Below, piece after piece: positions 34,161-42,470 of a stretch of 64,000 bases of DNA; positions within the stretch are counted from its first letter, which is position 1, and each line of letters begins with the position of its first letter. The position numbers and the translations under genes are program-made. Under the pieces are notes generated by a model, which saw only the letters and a list, made by a program, of their open reading frames with translations, was not told the DNA's origin and searched no databases. The DNA comes from Flavobacteriales bacterium (lineage in GTDB: Bacteria; Bacteroidota; Bacteroidia; Flavobacteriales_F; PHOS-HE28): contig JAEUTA010000027.1 in assembly GCA_016788205.1 (NCBI GenBank), forward strand, positions 124,001 to 188,000, given 5' to 3'.

Positions 34161-34940
34161 ATGGAACAACAGCCTCTTATCCTGGTCACCAACGATGATG
34201 GCATCTTCGCGCCGGGCATCCGCACGCTGGCCGAAGAGATGAAGGCCTTCGGACGGGTGATGGTGGTGGCTCCGGACAAACCGCAGAGCGCCATGGGGCA
34301 TGCCATCACCATCCACAGCTTCCTGCGCCTGCAGAGTGTGCACCTGATGGACGGCATCGAGGCATGGAGTTGCAGTGGCACGCCGGTGGATTGTGTGAAG
34401 CTGGCCATCTACAAGCTGCTCGGTGGCAACAAACCCGACCTGCTGGTGAGCGGTGTGAACCACGGCGCGAACATCAGCATCAACGTACTCTACAGCGGAA
34501 CCATGAGCGCTGCGGTGGAAGGGGCCATGGAAGGCATTCCCAGCATCGGGTTCAGCTTGATGGACCACGCCATTGAAGCGGACTTCGCGCAGGTACGTCC
34601 GGTGATCCGCAGCGTGGTGTCCAATACATTGAAACACGGGATCACGCCAGGTACCTGCCTCAATGTGAACGTGCCGCGCAATGATGGAGCGGAACTGAAG
34701 GGTATCCGTGTATGCCGCCAGGCAAAGGCCAACTACAAGGACGAATTCGAAACGCGTCTGGATCCCGGGAACAAGGAATACTATTGGATGCGCGGTGCCT
34801 TCGAGAGCGAAGAGCAGGGGGAGGACACTGACGTGTGGGCCGTTGAAAACAGGTACGTGAGCCTGGTGCCCACCCAATTCGATATGACCGCGCATCATTC
34901 CATCGCCACGCTCAACACCTGGGGCCATGCGCTGGGATAG
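34161..34940 (+). CDS. surE: 5'/3'-nucleotidase SurE
   Basis: SurE removes phosphate from nucleoside monophosphates. The 259-residue protein has the metal-binding start LILVTNDDGIFAPGI, VVAPDKPQSAMGHAITIH, CSGTPVDCVKLAI, DLLVSGVNHGANISINVLYSGTMSAAVEGAMEGIPSIGFSL and the late VNVP, all typical. It heads a gene run with a small membrane protein (14-bp overlap) and lpxB (1-base gap), a synteny seen in Bacteroidota from memory. Confidence 0.96.
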   Translation: MEQQPLILVTNDDGIFAPGIRTLAEEMKAFGRVMVVAPDKPQSAMGHAITIHSFLRLQSVHLMDGIEAWSCSGTPVDCVKLAIYKLLGGNKPDLLVSGVNHGANISINVLYSGTMSAAVEGAMEGIPSIGFSLMDHAIEADFAQVRPVIRSVVSNTLKHGITPGTCLNVNVPRNDGAELKGIRVCRQAKANYKDEFETRLDPGNKEYYWMRGAFESEEQGEDTDVWAVENRYVSLVPTQFDMTAHHSIATLNTWGHALG

Positions 34941-35256
34941 TGTTCCGGCGGGCTTCGTACTCGGTGCACTGGCTCCGGTGCTGGGCTTTTTCGCATACGG
35001 CGGCATGTATGTCACCGCCATCAAGCCGTGGTACGACATCAGCTGGTTCGTGAACGACCTCTTTCTGGGCACGCCTGAATTCCGCACGCGCATCGTGAGC
35101 ATCAGTCTTGTTGCCGATGCCTTCCTCTTTTTCCTCTTCGACCGTATGGATCGGCACAAGGCCATGCGCGGTGTCATCCTGGCCATGCTGGCCTACGGAC
35201 TATACATCGTACCGGCCATCGTATACGATGAACTCGTGAAGCTGGGCTGGATCTGA
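34927..35256 (+). CDS. Small membrane protein between surE and lpxB
   Basis: This 109-residue protein has three hydrophobic segments (about 7-28, 56-72 and 80-103), with a loop containing TAIKPWYDISWFVNDLFLGTPEF and a charged turn FDRMDRHKAMR. It overlaps the end of surE by 14 bases and is followed by lpxB after a single base, so all three are probably co-translated. I know no function. Position hints at an envelope role linked to lipid A. Confidence 0.8.
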   Translation: MRWDSVPAGFVLGALAPVLGFFAYGGMYVTAIKPWYDISWFVNDLFLGTPEFRTRIVSISLVADAFLFFLFDRMDRHKAMRGVILAMLAYGLYIVPAIVYDELVKLGWI

Positions 35257-35257
35257 C

Positions 35258-36382
35258 ATGGGCGAACGCATCTACATCATCGCAGGAGAAGCCAGCGGTG
35301 ACCTGCACGGGGGGAATCTCGTGCGGGAGTTGTTCAACCTAGCGGGATCAGGGGAACTGCACGTTCGCGCTTGGGGCGGAGAGCGCATGGCAGCTGCCGG
35401 TGCCGAGGTGGTGAAGCACTATCGCGACCTAGCCTTCATGGGCTTCACCCAGGTGGTGATGAATCTGCGCACCATCCTGCGCAACATCGACACGTGCAAG
35501 AAAGACATCGAAGCGTTCAGGCCCGATATGCTCATCCTTGTCGACTATCCCGGTTTCAACCTGCGCATCGCTGAGTGGGCGCACGCCAAGGGCATACCGG
35601 TGCACTATTACATCAGTCCGCAAGTGTGGGCGTGGAAGAAGGGCAGGGTACGCACCATCAAGAACGTCGTTGATCGCATGTACGTGATCCTTCCCTTCGA
35701 GAAGGACTGGTACGCACGCTACGGCTACGATGTGGAGTTCGTGGGTCATCCGTTGCTGGACGCTATCGAACAGGAAGGCAAGACACCGCTCGCCCCCCTG
35801 CCCGGTGCTGATGACCGTCCACTGGTGGCTTTGCTGCCGGGCAGCCGCAAGCAGGAGATCGCACGGATGCTGCCGCTGATGGCCGAGGTCGCAAGACGCT
35901 ATCCGGCCTATCGGTTCGTCATGGCCGCAGCACCCTCCGTACCCGATGCCACGTACAAAGCAGGACTCAAAGGCACCGCCATCACCTTGGTGAAGGGCCG
36001 CACCTACGACGTGCTGCGCCATGCCCAGGGAGCCTTGGTCACCAGCGGTACGGCCACATTGGAAACGGCGCTATTCGGGGTGCCTGAAGTGGTGTGCTAC
36101 AGCGGCAGTGCGCTTAACGTGTGGATCGCCAAGAGGCTGGTGGACATCGAATTCATCAGTCTGGTCAACCTTATCATGGGCCGGGAGGTGGTGCGCGAGT
36201 TGATCCAGCAGGAGCTAACAGCCGATAGCCTTTCCGCAGAACTGGAGCGCATCATGTCACCCGGTGTGGAGCGCAGTACCATGGAAAAGGACCTGGAGCA
36301 GCTGCGTCAAAAGCTAGGCGGGCCGGGCGCTTCAGCGAAGGTCGCCATGGCGGTGTGGAAAAGTCTGCACCCGATGGACTGA
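35258..36382 (+). CDS. lpxB: Lipid-A-disaccharide synthase
   Basis: LpxB joins UDP-2,3-diacylglucosamine and lipid X into the lipid A disaccharide at the inner membrane. This 374-residue GT19 enzyme shows IYIIAGEASGDLHGGNLVREL, MGFTQVVMNLRTILRN, DYPGFNLRIAEWAHAKGIPVHYYISPQVWAWKKGRV, FVGHPLLD, VALLPGSRKQEI and GTATLETALFGVPEVVCY. Length and motifs are normal. It indicates an LPS-bearing outer membrane and closes the surE run. Confidence 0.96.
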   Translation: MGERIYIIAGEASGDLHGGNLVRELFNLAGSGELHVRAWGGERMAAAGAEVVKHYRDLAFMGFTQVVMNLRTILRNIDTCKKDIEAFRPDMLILVDYPGFNLRIAEWAHAKGIPVHYYISPQVWAWKKGRVRTIKNVVDRMYVILPFEKDWYARYGYDVEFVGHPLLDAIEQEGKTPLAPLPGADDRPLVALLPGSRKQEIARMLPLMAEVARRYPAYRFVMAAAPSVPDATYKAGLKGTAITLVKGRTYDVLRHAQGALVTSGTATLETALFGVPEVVCYSGSALNVWIAKRLVDIEFISLVNLIMGREVVRELIQQELTADSLSAELERIMSPGVERSTMEKDLEQLRQKLGGPGASAKVAMAVWKSLHPMD

Positions 36383-36401
36383 GGGCCTTTCGGGGTCCCG
36401 G

Positions 36402-36409
36402 TACTTTCG
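36402..36409 (+). promoter_or_regulatory. Candidate -7 box (TACTTTCG) for the SpoIID gene
   Basis: TACTTTCG fits the TAnnTTCG variant and ends 8 nt before the ATG at 36418, after the lpxB stop. Confidence 0.4.
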
Positions 36410-36417
36410 GCCTCGGA

Positions 36418-37611
36418 ATGCGTTCTATCACGCTCGGTCTCTCCCTATTGCTTTCCCTGTGTCTATGGGCTCAGGAGCGCACATTGCGTATCGGTATCCT
36501 GCGCGAGCGCACCTTCCGCAGTGTGCTGGTGATGAGCGCGAAAGGGACCTGTGCGGTGTTCGCTGACGGTGAACGCAAGGGAGAGATCCAGGTGAACGAC
36601 GGTCTCCGGGTCGACATCTCAGGCCGCACCCTCACCGCCAAGTCGCTGGGCCTTGCATTCACCGCCAAGGAGCGCATCGAACTTGTGCCACGGGTAGGCA
36701 CGAGCGGACTGCGCTTGCGCCTACCGGAAAGCAAGATGGCTGAGCGCACCTACCCGGGGAGCATCAGCATCACTGCGGAAGGCGGCGTTATCAAGTTGAC
36801 CAACGCGGTCCCCATCGAAGCCTACACAGCGGGCGTTGTGCAAGCGGAAGCTGGCAAGGAACACCGGGGCGAGTATTACAAGTTGCAGAGCGTGAGCTGC
36901 CGTACCTACGCGCTGTGCAACGTCCGCAAACATGCTCCCGATGGCTTCGAACTGTGCGATGCGGTGCATTGTCAGGTGTACCACGGAGCGTGCAAGCAGG
37001 ACAGCATCAAGCTGGCCGTTGAGGCTACGAAGGGCATGGTGATGGTGGATGCGGACATCAAGCTGATCCATGCGTTGTTCCACAGTAACTGCGGCGGCGA
37101 GACCATGAACGCAGAGGATCTGTGGACCAAGCGAGAGCCATACCTGCGCTCCACCATCGACACGTTCTGTCGTACGGAACCGCACGCCAACTGGCAACGC
37201 ACGCTCACCCGCAAGGAGTGGCTCGGCTATCTGGAGCGTCGTTTCGGTGTGAAGTCAGCGAATAAGAGCGGTTTGGAGGCCATGCTCAATTATGAGCCTA
37301 CATGCCGCGACCTCTATTTGGGCAACGCCTATCCGCTGGTGCCGCTGAAGCATGTGCGAGAGGACCTGAAGTTGAACAGTACGTATTTCACGGTGACCAC
37401 CAACGGCGACCAAGTCGTACTGAGCGGTCGCGGCTTTGGCCACGGCGTAGGTCTGTGTCAGGAAGGTGCCATGCATATGGCGAGGCAGGGCCAAGGTTAC
37501 ACTGATATCCTGCGCCACTACTATACGGATGTTCACCTCGTTGACGTGAACACGCTGGACTTCTTCCGCGACGAGGAGCGTTCCACCGGGATCGCCGGAC
37601 CCCAGCGCTGA
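36418..37611 (+). CDS. SpoIID/LytB domain protein, exported
   Basis: I start this 397-residue protein at 36418 (MRSITLGLSLLLSLCLWAQE), which gives a signal peptide and follows a -7 box; the longer frame overlaps lpxB. The SpoIID domain (about 110-385) shows PIEAYTAGVVQAEAGKE, YYKLQSVSCRTYALCN, HCQVYHGA, FHSNCGGETMNAEDLW and GRGFGHGVGLCQEGAMHMARQGQGYTDILRHYY. The founding member is a lytic transglycosylase of the sporulation septum; in Gram-negative non-sporulators the domain probably acts on peptidoglycan. It ends exactly against the convergent ThrE-type gene. Confidence 0.88.
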   Translation: MRSITLGLSLLLSLCLWAQERTLRIGILRERTFRSVLVMSAKGTCAVFADGERKGEIQVNDGLRVDISGRTLTAKSLGLAFTAKERIELVPRVGTSGLRLRLPESKMAERTYPGSISITAEGGVIKLTNAVPIEAYTAGVVQAEAGKEHRGEYYKLQSVSCRTYALCNVRKHAPDGFELCDAVHCQVYHGACKQDSIKLAVEATKGMVMVDADIKLIHALFHSNCGGETMNAEDLWTKREPYLRSTIDTFCRTEPHANWQRTLTRKEWLGYLERRFGVKSANKSGLEAMLNYEPTCRDLYLGNAYPLVPLKHVREDLKLNSTYFTVTTNGDQVVLSGRGFGHGVGLCQEGAMHMARQGQGYTDILRHYYTDVHLVDVNTLDFFRDEERSTGIAGPQR

Positions 37612-38883
37612 TCACGCATCCTGTACGCGCCACCAACTGGCTTTGCGCGGGTGGAGCAGGGCATTGTAGACGAAGGCCCCGATCAAACAACCGGTAGCGA
37701 TGCCCGAAAGTGCGAATAGCAGGGCCAGCACACTACCACCCGTATCCAGCCCGCTGGCGATGCCCGTTACGCTCATCAGACCGAAGGAGCCCGGCGTAAG
37801 CAGCCAGAAACCGGGAAGGAAGGTGACGATGGCGGGCGGGCCGTTGAAACGGAATTCGATCACGAGGGCGGTCATCGTCATCAACGCTGCGCCGAAGAAC
37901 GCCGTGGAAGCGCCATTGATGAACAGGCCGGAAAGCGTCTGTCCGCCATAGGCCATGAAGGCGGTGATGAGCATGAAGATGAACGAACGGCGCTTGCTGC
38001 TCTGATAGATGTGCAGGCCGAATGCGAACAGGACCACGCCCAACCAGGGCCAGAAGGTCGGTATCCGATCGGTGAACTGCGTGGCGAAGTGGGTGCTCCC
38101 ATCATCAAAGGTTTTGAAACCACCGATGATGCCGAAAGCCAGCAATACCAACCGTGTGAAGCCCGCCACCATTCGGCTGGCACCGGAAATGATGCTGTTG
38201 TACGCCAGTTCGATCACGCTAACGGTGAGCATCATGCCGGGTAGGAAGGTGATCAACGGTGGGATCAGGATGTTGAGCGCAGGCTCCTTCAGGCCATAAC
38301 GATAGCCGAGTGCCACGCCTGCACTGAGTACGAAGGACACCACAACTGGCAATACCACCGACCACGACGGTCTGCGCCGGGCGACTACCAGGATAAGCGC
38401 ACAAACGAAAGCCATGAGGCCGGTGATGAGCAGGCCTTTCCAGGACGGGCGTAACATGATCGCCACACCGAGCGTGGTCATCAGGTAGCCGCACACGTAA
38501 CCAACGTCGCCATAGTAGTGCGGTGTGCGCCACATCTCGCTCAACCGGTCAAGGCCTTCCTGCGGGGTAAGTTCCCCTTTGCGCGCGGATCGTGCGATGG
38601 TTAGCACTTCCTCGATCTGGTCGAACCGCAAGGGCCCCACACGATAGGCGCCATGGGCCATGTCCACCTGGTGCTCGTCGCCCTTCTCCCATTTCAGGAA
38701 GAGCACGGTGGGTAGCACGAAGACCTGCACATCGGGTTCACCATTGGCACGTGCGATCATCGCCAGGTCCCGTTCCACCAAGGACACGGCGTTGCCTGCG
38801 TTCAGCTCCGCCTGGCCGAGTTTTCCCAGGAAACGCAGCAACGTGGCACGCTCGTGCGGGTCGTTCGTGCTGGCCGGGCTCAT
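37612..38883 (-). CDS. ThrE-type threonine/serine exporter family protein
   Basis: This 423-residue membrane protein has the cytoplasmic ThrE N-terminal region (FLGKLGQAELNAGNAVSLVERDLAMIARANG, VFVLPTVLFL) and about 10 hydrophobic segments, including LIPPLITFLPGMMLTVSVIELAYN and the second-half VTFLPGFWLLTPGSFGLMSVTG. Thus both halves of the ThrE/ThrP2 family are fused in one chain. I choose the ATG at 38883 (MSPASTNDPHERATLL) since a TACTTTCG box ends 4 nt upstream; the longer frame translates repeat DNA. The family exports threonine and serine in Corynebacterium; substrate here is not proven. Confidence 0.87.
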   Translation of the reverse strand: MSPASTNDPHERATLLRFLGKLGQAELNAGNAVSLVERDLAMIARANGEPDVQVFVLPTVLFLKWEKGDEHQVDMAHGAYRVGPLRFDQIEEVLTIARSARKGELTPQEGLDRLSEMWRTPHYYGDVGYVCGYLMTTLGVAIMLRPSWKGLLITGLMAFVCALILVVARRRPSWSVVLPVVVSFVLSAGVALGYRYGLKEPALNILIPPLITFLPGMMLTVSVIELAYNSIISGASRMVAGFTRLVLLAFGIIGGFKTFDDGSTHFATQFTDRIPTFWPWLGVVLFAFGLHIYQSSKRRSFIFMLITAFMAYGGQTLSGLFINGASTAFFGAALMTMTALVIEFRFNGPPAIVTFLPGFWLLTPGSFGLMSVTGIASGLDTGGSVLALLFALSGIATGCLIGAFVYNALLHPRKASWWRVQDA

Positions 38884-38887
38884 GCTG

Positions 38888-38895
38888 CGAAAGTA
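38888..38895 (-). promoter_or_regulatory. Candidate -7 box (TACTTTCG) for the ThrE-type gene
   Basis: The minus strand reads TACTTTCG with 4 nt to the ATG at 38883. It supports the short start over the longer open frame and implies a leaderless message. Confidence 0.45.
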
Positions 38896-38912
38896 GCCGA
38901 GCTTGATGTGTA

Positions 38913-39012
38913 ACCGTGAATGGACGTGCATGAACGTGAATAGGCCCCGCAGCACTGGGGAATTCCAAGCTGAGCGTGTATTCATTTTCGTTCATTCCCG
39001 TCCATTCACGGT
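38913..39012. repeat. Facing 10-bp repeat arrays (CGTGAATGNA) between ThrE-type and RlmI-type genes
   Basis: Left arm 38915-38944 holds CGTGAATGGA, CGTGCATGAA and CGTGAATAGG. Right arm 38981-39010 holds TTCATTTTCG, TTCATTCCCG and TCCATTCACG, the same word inverted. The outer 14 bases (38913-38926 and 38999-39012) are perfect inverted copies. The centre contains CCCC/GGGG. Confidence 0.8.
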
Positions 39013-39038
39013 GAAATGATCCCCACTTCCGATACATC

Positions 39039-39046
39039 TACCTTCG
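39039..39046 (+). promoter_or_regulatory. Candidate -7 box (TACCTTCG) for the RlmI-type gene
   Basis: TACCTTCG ends 4 nt before the ATG at 39051. Confidence 0.4.
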
Positions 39047-39050
39047 CGGC

Positions 39051-40223
39051 ATGGCACAGGCGCGCATTTCGGTGAACGACACACAGGACCGCATACTCCG
39101 CGGTCATCCGTGGATCTTCGCCAACCAGATCGTGAAGGAGGAGGGGAGCTACGAGCCCGGGGATGTGGTGCAGGTCTATGATGCGCGTCGTCGTGCGCTC
39201 GGTCAGGGCTATATCAACCCGGCCTCACTGATCCGCGTGCGCATGCTCACCGAACATGTGGAGGAGCGCGTGAACAAGGAGTTCATCGCAGGTCGGATCG
39301 AACGCGCGTGGAAGTACCGCCAACGCATGGGCTATACAGGTTCGTGCCGCGTGGTGTTCGGTGATGCCGATCTCCTGCCGGGCTTGGTGGTGGACAAGTT
39401 CAACGATATCCTTTCCGTGCAGTTCCTGACGCTCGGTATGGAACGTTGGAAAGACGTGGTGCTTGGCGCGCTGCAGGAGGTCATCAAGCCGGAAGGCATC
39501 TACCTGCGCAACGATGTGCTCATCCGGGAGAAGGAAGGATTGGCACTGGACAAGGGTTTTCATGGTAAACCCTTCAAGACCGACCTGCTCATCGATGAGA
39601 ACGGGTTGAAGCTGCACGTGGATGTGGCACAAGGCCAGAAGACCGGTCACTTCCTGGATCAAGTACAGAACCACGCGGAGATGGCCCGTATCAGCAAGGG
39701 ACGGCGAGTGCTGGACTGCTTCACGCACACCGGCGGGTTCGGCCTGCATGCTGCGCACTATGGGGCGAAGGAAGTACTGGGGCTGGACATCAGTGACGAA
39801 GCCGTGTCACAGGCGACGCGCAACGCGGCCGCCAATGCCTTGAAGGATTGTCGTTTCAAGGTGGCTAACGTTTTCGATCACCTCACCGAGATGAGCCGAA
39901 CTGGCGAGCAATGGGATGTCATCGTGCTGGATCCGCCCGCGTTCGCCAAGAACCGCGGTGCCATGGACAATGCGTATCGTGGCTACAAGGAGATCAATCT
40001 GCGCGCGCTGAAGTGCATACCCAACGGCGGCTTTCTGGTCACATGCTCCTGCTCGCAGCACATGACGCCGGACCTGTTCCGCAAAATGGTGGCCGAAGCT
40101 GCGCGTGACGCGGGCCGTAGGGTGCGCGAAGTGTATTACGGAGCACAGCCTCCGGACCATCCGATCCTTTGGGGTGTGCCGGAAACGCACTACCTGAAGT
40201 GCTTGATGTTGGAGGTGCTCTGA
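39051..40223 (+). CDS. Class I rRNA methyltransferase, RlmI-like
   Basis: This 390-residue enzyme has an N-terminal PUA-like domain (about 1-75; ISVNDTQDRILRGHPWIFANQI, GDVVQVYDARRRALGQGYINP), a central EEHEE-like region, and a Rossmann methyltransferase domain with RRVLDCFTHTGGFGLHAAHYGAKEVLGLDIS, KVANVFDHL, DVIVLDPPAFAKNRG and LVTCSCSQHM. RlmI methylates cytosine 1962 of 23S rRNA at C5 using SAM. Cysteine in the CSCS motif and DPPAFAK support RNA m5C activity, though RlmI relatives vary in target. It has its own promoter and diverges from the ThrE-type gene. Confidence 0.9.
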   Translation: MAQARISVNDTQDRILRGHPWIFANQIVKEEGSYEPGDVVQVYDARRRALGQGYINPASLIRVRMLTEHVEERVNKEFIAGRIERAWKYRQRMGYTGSCRVVFGDADLLPGLVVDKFNDILSVQFLTLGMERWKDVVLGALQEVIKPEGIYLRNDVLIREKEGLALDKGFHGKPFKTDLLIDENGLKLHVDVAQGQKTGHFLDQVQNHAEMARISKGRRVLDCFTHTGGFGLHAAHYGAKEVLGLDISDEAVSQATRNAAANALKDCRFKVANVFDHLTEMSRTGEQWDVIVLDPPAFAKNRGAMDNAYRGYKEINLRALKCIPNGGFLVTCSCSQHMTPDLFRKMVAEAARDAGRRVREVYYGAQPPDHPILWGVPETHYLKCLMLEVL

Positions 40224-40343
40224 TCGGGCACGCGTAGGTACCGTTGAGCGCTTCCCGCTAAGCCTATCCATGCGGGCAGGTCCGGGATACCGCCTGTTCT
40301 CCCTGTCGGGTGTTACCTTCACTCAACGCATCGTCCAAAGCGC

Positions 40344-42470
40344 ATGAGTCCAGGGGGAGCACATTTCTTCGGTGCCATTTCGCGAGCACCGATGCTGCGT
40401 ATGGCGCTGCCGTTCGTAGCTGGTATCGTCCTCTCCATCTGGTGGCCATTGCCCATTGAAGGGTCGATCGTGGCGCTGCTCATCTGTACGCTGCTCTTGG
40501 CCGTGTCCCTTCTTCGCAGGGCGGCTTTTGAGCATCGCTGGGTCCGGGGGATATCCGTCCAACTGTGGTTCTTGGTCTTCGGCATGTGCTATCAAGTGGT
40601 ACGCGACCCGCTCGTGCGGCCAACACATCTTTCCGTCGATGGCGCTGATGCCTTGGAGCGCGTGGTCCGCATCACGGCCGTGAACGGCATCAGTGATAAG
40701 GTCGTACGCGCGGATGGACGTGCCTTGGCCGTTCGTTCGTCGGGTGTTGTCCAAACCCGCAGCGGTAGCATGATGCTCACCTTGATGCGGCAGCCCGGCA
40801 ACGCTGATCCGATAGCGGGCGATGAACTGGTGGTCCGCAGTCGCGTGTCTTCGATCACGCGCATCCCTGATCCCGGCGGATTCGACCGCAGATCCTGGGC
40901 AGCTTCACGCGGCATGTACCACGAGACGTTCGCTGGACCTGAGGAGTGGGTCATCGTGGGACATGTCTGGCGGTGGACCGACCTTTTCGAGCCCACGCGG
41001 CAACGCATTGCGCAATGGTTGGCCGAAAGCGGTCTGCCATTTCGTGAGCGTGCGCTGGTGAAGGCGCTCGTTCTAGGATTACGTGATGAATTGGACCACG
41101 AACAGAAGGATTCGTTCGTGAAGAGCGGCACCATTCACGTGCTCGCCGTATCCGGTACGCATGTGGGTTTCATTTATGCCATGCTGTTGTTCATGTTCGG
41201 TTGGTGGGGCGGTGGAGCGAAGGCGCGTATCGTCCGTGGTGTCTTCATACTACTTGCGCTGTGGGGTTACGCGGGGCTCACTGGGGCTTGTCCAAGTGTT
41301 CTACGGGCCACCTTCATGTTCAGCCTTTTCACGCTGGCTGGGATGAGCGCACGTAGAGCCGATCCGTTGAACAGTCTTTTTGCGGCGGCCATGGTGCTTC
41401 TCTTGTGGGATCCACATATGATCATCGAGATCGGTTTCCAGCTTTCCTTCCTGGCCGTGTTGGGCATAATCCTGTTCTATGCACCGCTCCAGCGTACCTG
41501 GATGCCGGATAGTTGGTTCGCAGGTCAACTTTGGTCGCTTACGGTGATGTCATTGGCGGCACAAACGCTCACAACACCGCTGTCCCTTTACCTGTTCCAA
41601 GCTTTCCCCGTGTGGTTCCTTCCGGCCAACCTGATCGTGGTCACTGCGGCTGGCATAGCGGTCTATGGTGCGGTAGCCCTGTTGGTCCTGTACCGCGTGC
41701 CCTACCTGGGTCCGTTGCTCGTGTTCCTGCTCACCCTGTTGCTCACCATCGTTGATCGCGTTACGGCTTTCTTCGCCGAACTGCCGTTCGCCTATCCAGC
41801 GATCCGGGCATCCTTCACGGATATGGTGTTGCTCTACGCCATCACTGCCCTCATCGCGATCCGGTTGATGTGGAACTGGAGGCCTGCGTTGCGCTCTTCA
41901 CTTGCTGTGGGCGCACTGTTGCTAGCCTCGTGGGGTTACCGCGCACGCGTGGCGCAGGACCGGGTCACGTTCACTGTTTATGATGACAGACGCACGTTAC
42001 AGGCAGGCATGGTCACCGGTCGAGACCTTACGATGTTGATACCCGAAGGTGATAGCGCGCTATCGGAATGGCTCGTTCAGAAAGCCGAGCGTCATTCACG
42101 TGCCTTGGGTTTGGACAGGACCTTCTTGATCCGTCAGGGAGGGTCGGCAGATACCGCTGTGGTCGAGCAGGGCCAGACACTGTTCGGCGCCGGACGATGG
42201 TGCGCGGCCGGCATGGAGGTGTATTTCCACGGCGCCGATGACGAAGTTCCAACGGGCCTGAGAACCGATGTGATCGTTCTGCACGAGATGCGCTACCTCA
42301 GCGAAGAGGAACTGACGCAACTGGTCGGTCAGACAGGGCATGTCGTACTGGCGGGTGGTCTGCCGTGGAAGCTCCGTTCGTTCGTTCAGCAGTGGTGCGA
42401 TGTGCGCAACATCCCTTGCCACGATGTGCGCGAGCAGGGAGCCTTCGTTCTAGAGGGAGGCGCGGCTTAG
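40344..42470 (+). CDS. comEC: ComEC/Rec2 family DNA uptake protein
   Basis: ComEC forms the inner-membrane channel for single-stranded DNA in natural transformation. The 708-residue protein has N-terminal hydrophobic segments with a DUF4131-like soluble part (about 60-220), then the Competence domain (ALVLGLRDELDHEQKDSFVKSGTIHVLAVSGTHVGFIYAMLLFMFGW, ACPSVLRATFMFSL, DPHMIIEIGFQLSFLAVLGIILFYAPLQ) with about 10 membrane segments. The C-terminal soluble domain (about 545-708) is where a metallo-beta-lactamase-like domain sits in many ComECs, but no HxHxDH motif is visible, so it appears non-catalytic. It converges on a separate MBL hydrolase gene with a 4-bp overlap. Confidence 0.92.
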   Translation: MSPGGAHFFGAISRAPMLRMALPFVAGIVLSIWWPLPIEGSIVALLICTLLLAVSLLRRAAFEHRWVRGISVQLWFLVFGMCYQVVRDPLVRPTHLSVDGADALERVVRITAVNGISDKVVRADGRALAVRSSGVVQTRSGSMMLTLMRQPGNADPIAGDELVVRSRVSSITRIPDPGGFDRRSWAASRGMYHETFAGPEEWVIVGHVWRWTDLFEPTRQRIAQWLAESGLPFRERALVKALVLGLRDELDHEQKDSFVKSGTIHVLAVSGTHVGFIYAMLLFMFGWWGGGAKARIVRGVFILLALWGYAGLTGACPSVLRATFMFSLFTLAGMSARRADPLNSLFAAAMVLLLWDPHMIIEIGFQLSFLAVLGIILFYAPLQRTWMPDSWFAGQLWSLTVMSLAAQTLTTPLSLYLFQAFPVWFLPANLIVVTAAGIAVYGAVALLVLYRVPYLGPLLVFLLTLLLTIVDRVTAFFAELPFAYPAIRASFTDMVLLYAITALIAIRLMWNWRPALRSSLAVGALLLASWGYRARVAQDRVTFTVYDDRRTLQAGMVTGRDLTMLIPEGDSALSEWLVQKAERHSRALGLDRTFLIRQGGSADTAVVEQGQTLFGAGRWCAAGMEVYFHGADDEVPTGLRTDVIVLHEMRYLSEEELTQLVGQTGHVVLAGGLPWKLRSFVQQWCDVRNIPCHDVREQGAFVLEGGAA

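Noticed and set aside
34140..35186. A 348-codon minus-strand frame across surE and the next gene
   Set aside because: It covers two well-supported plus-strand genes, includes the promoter region and has no domain.
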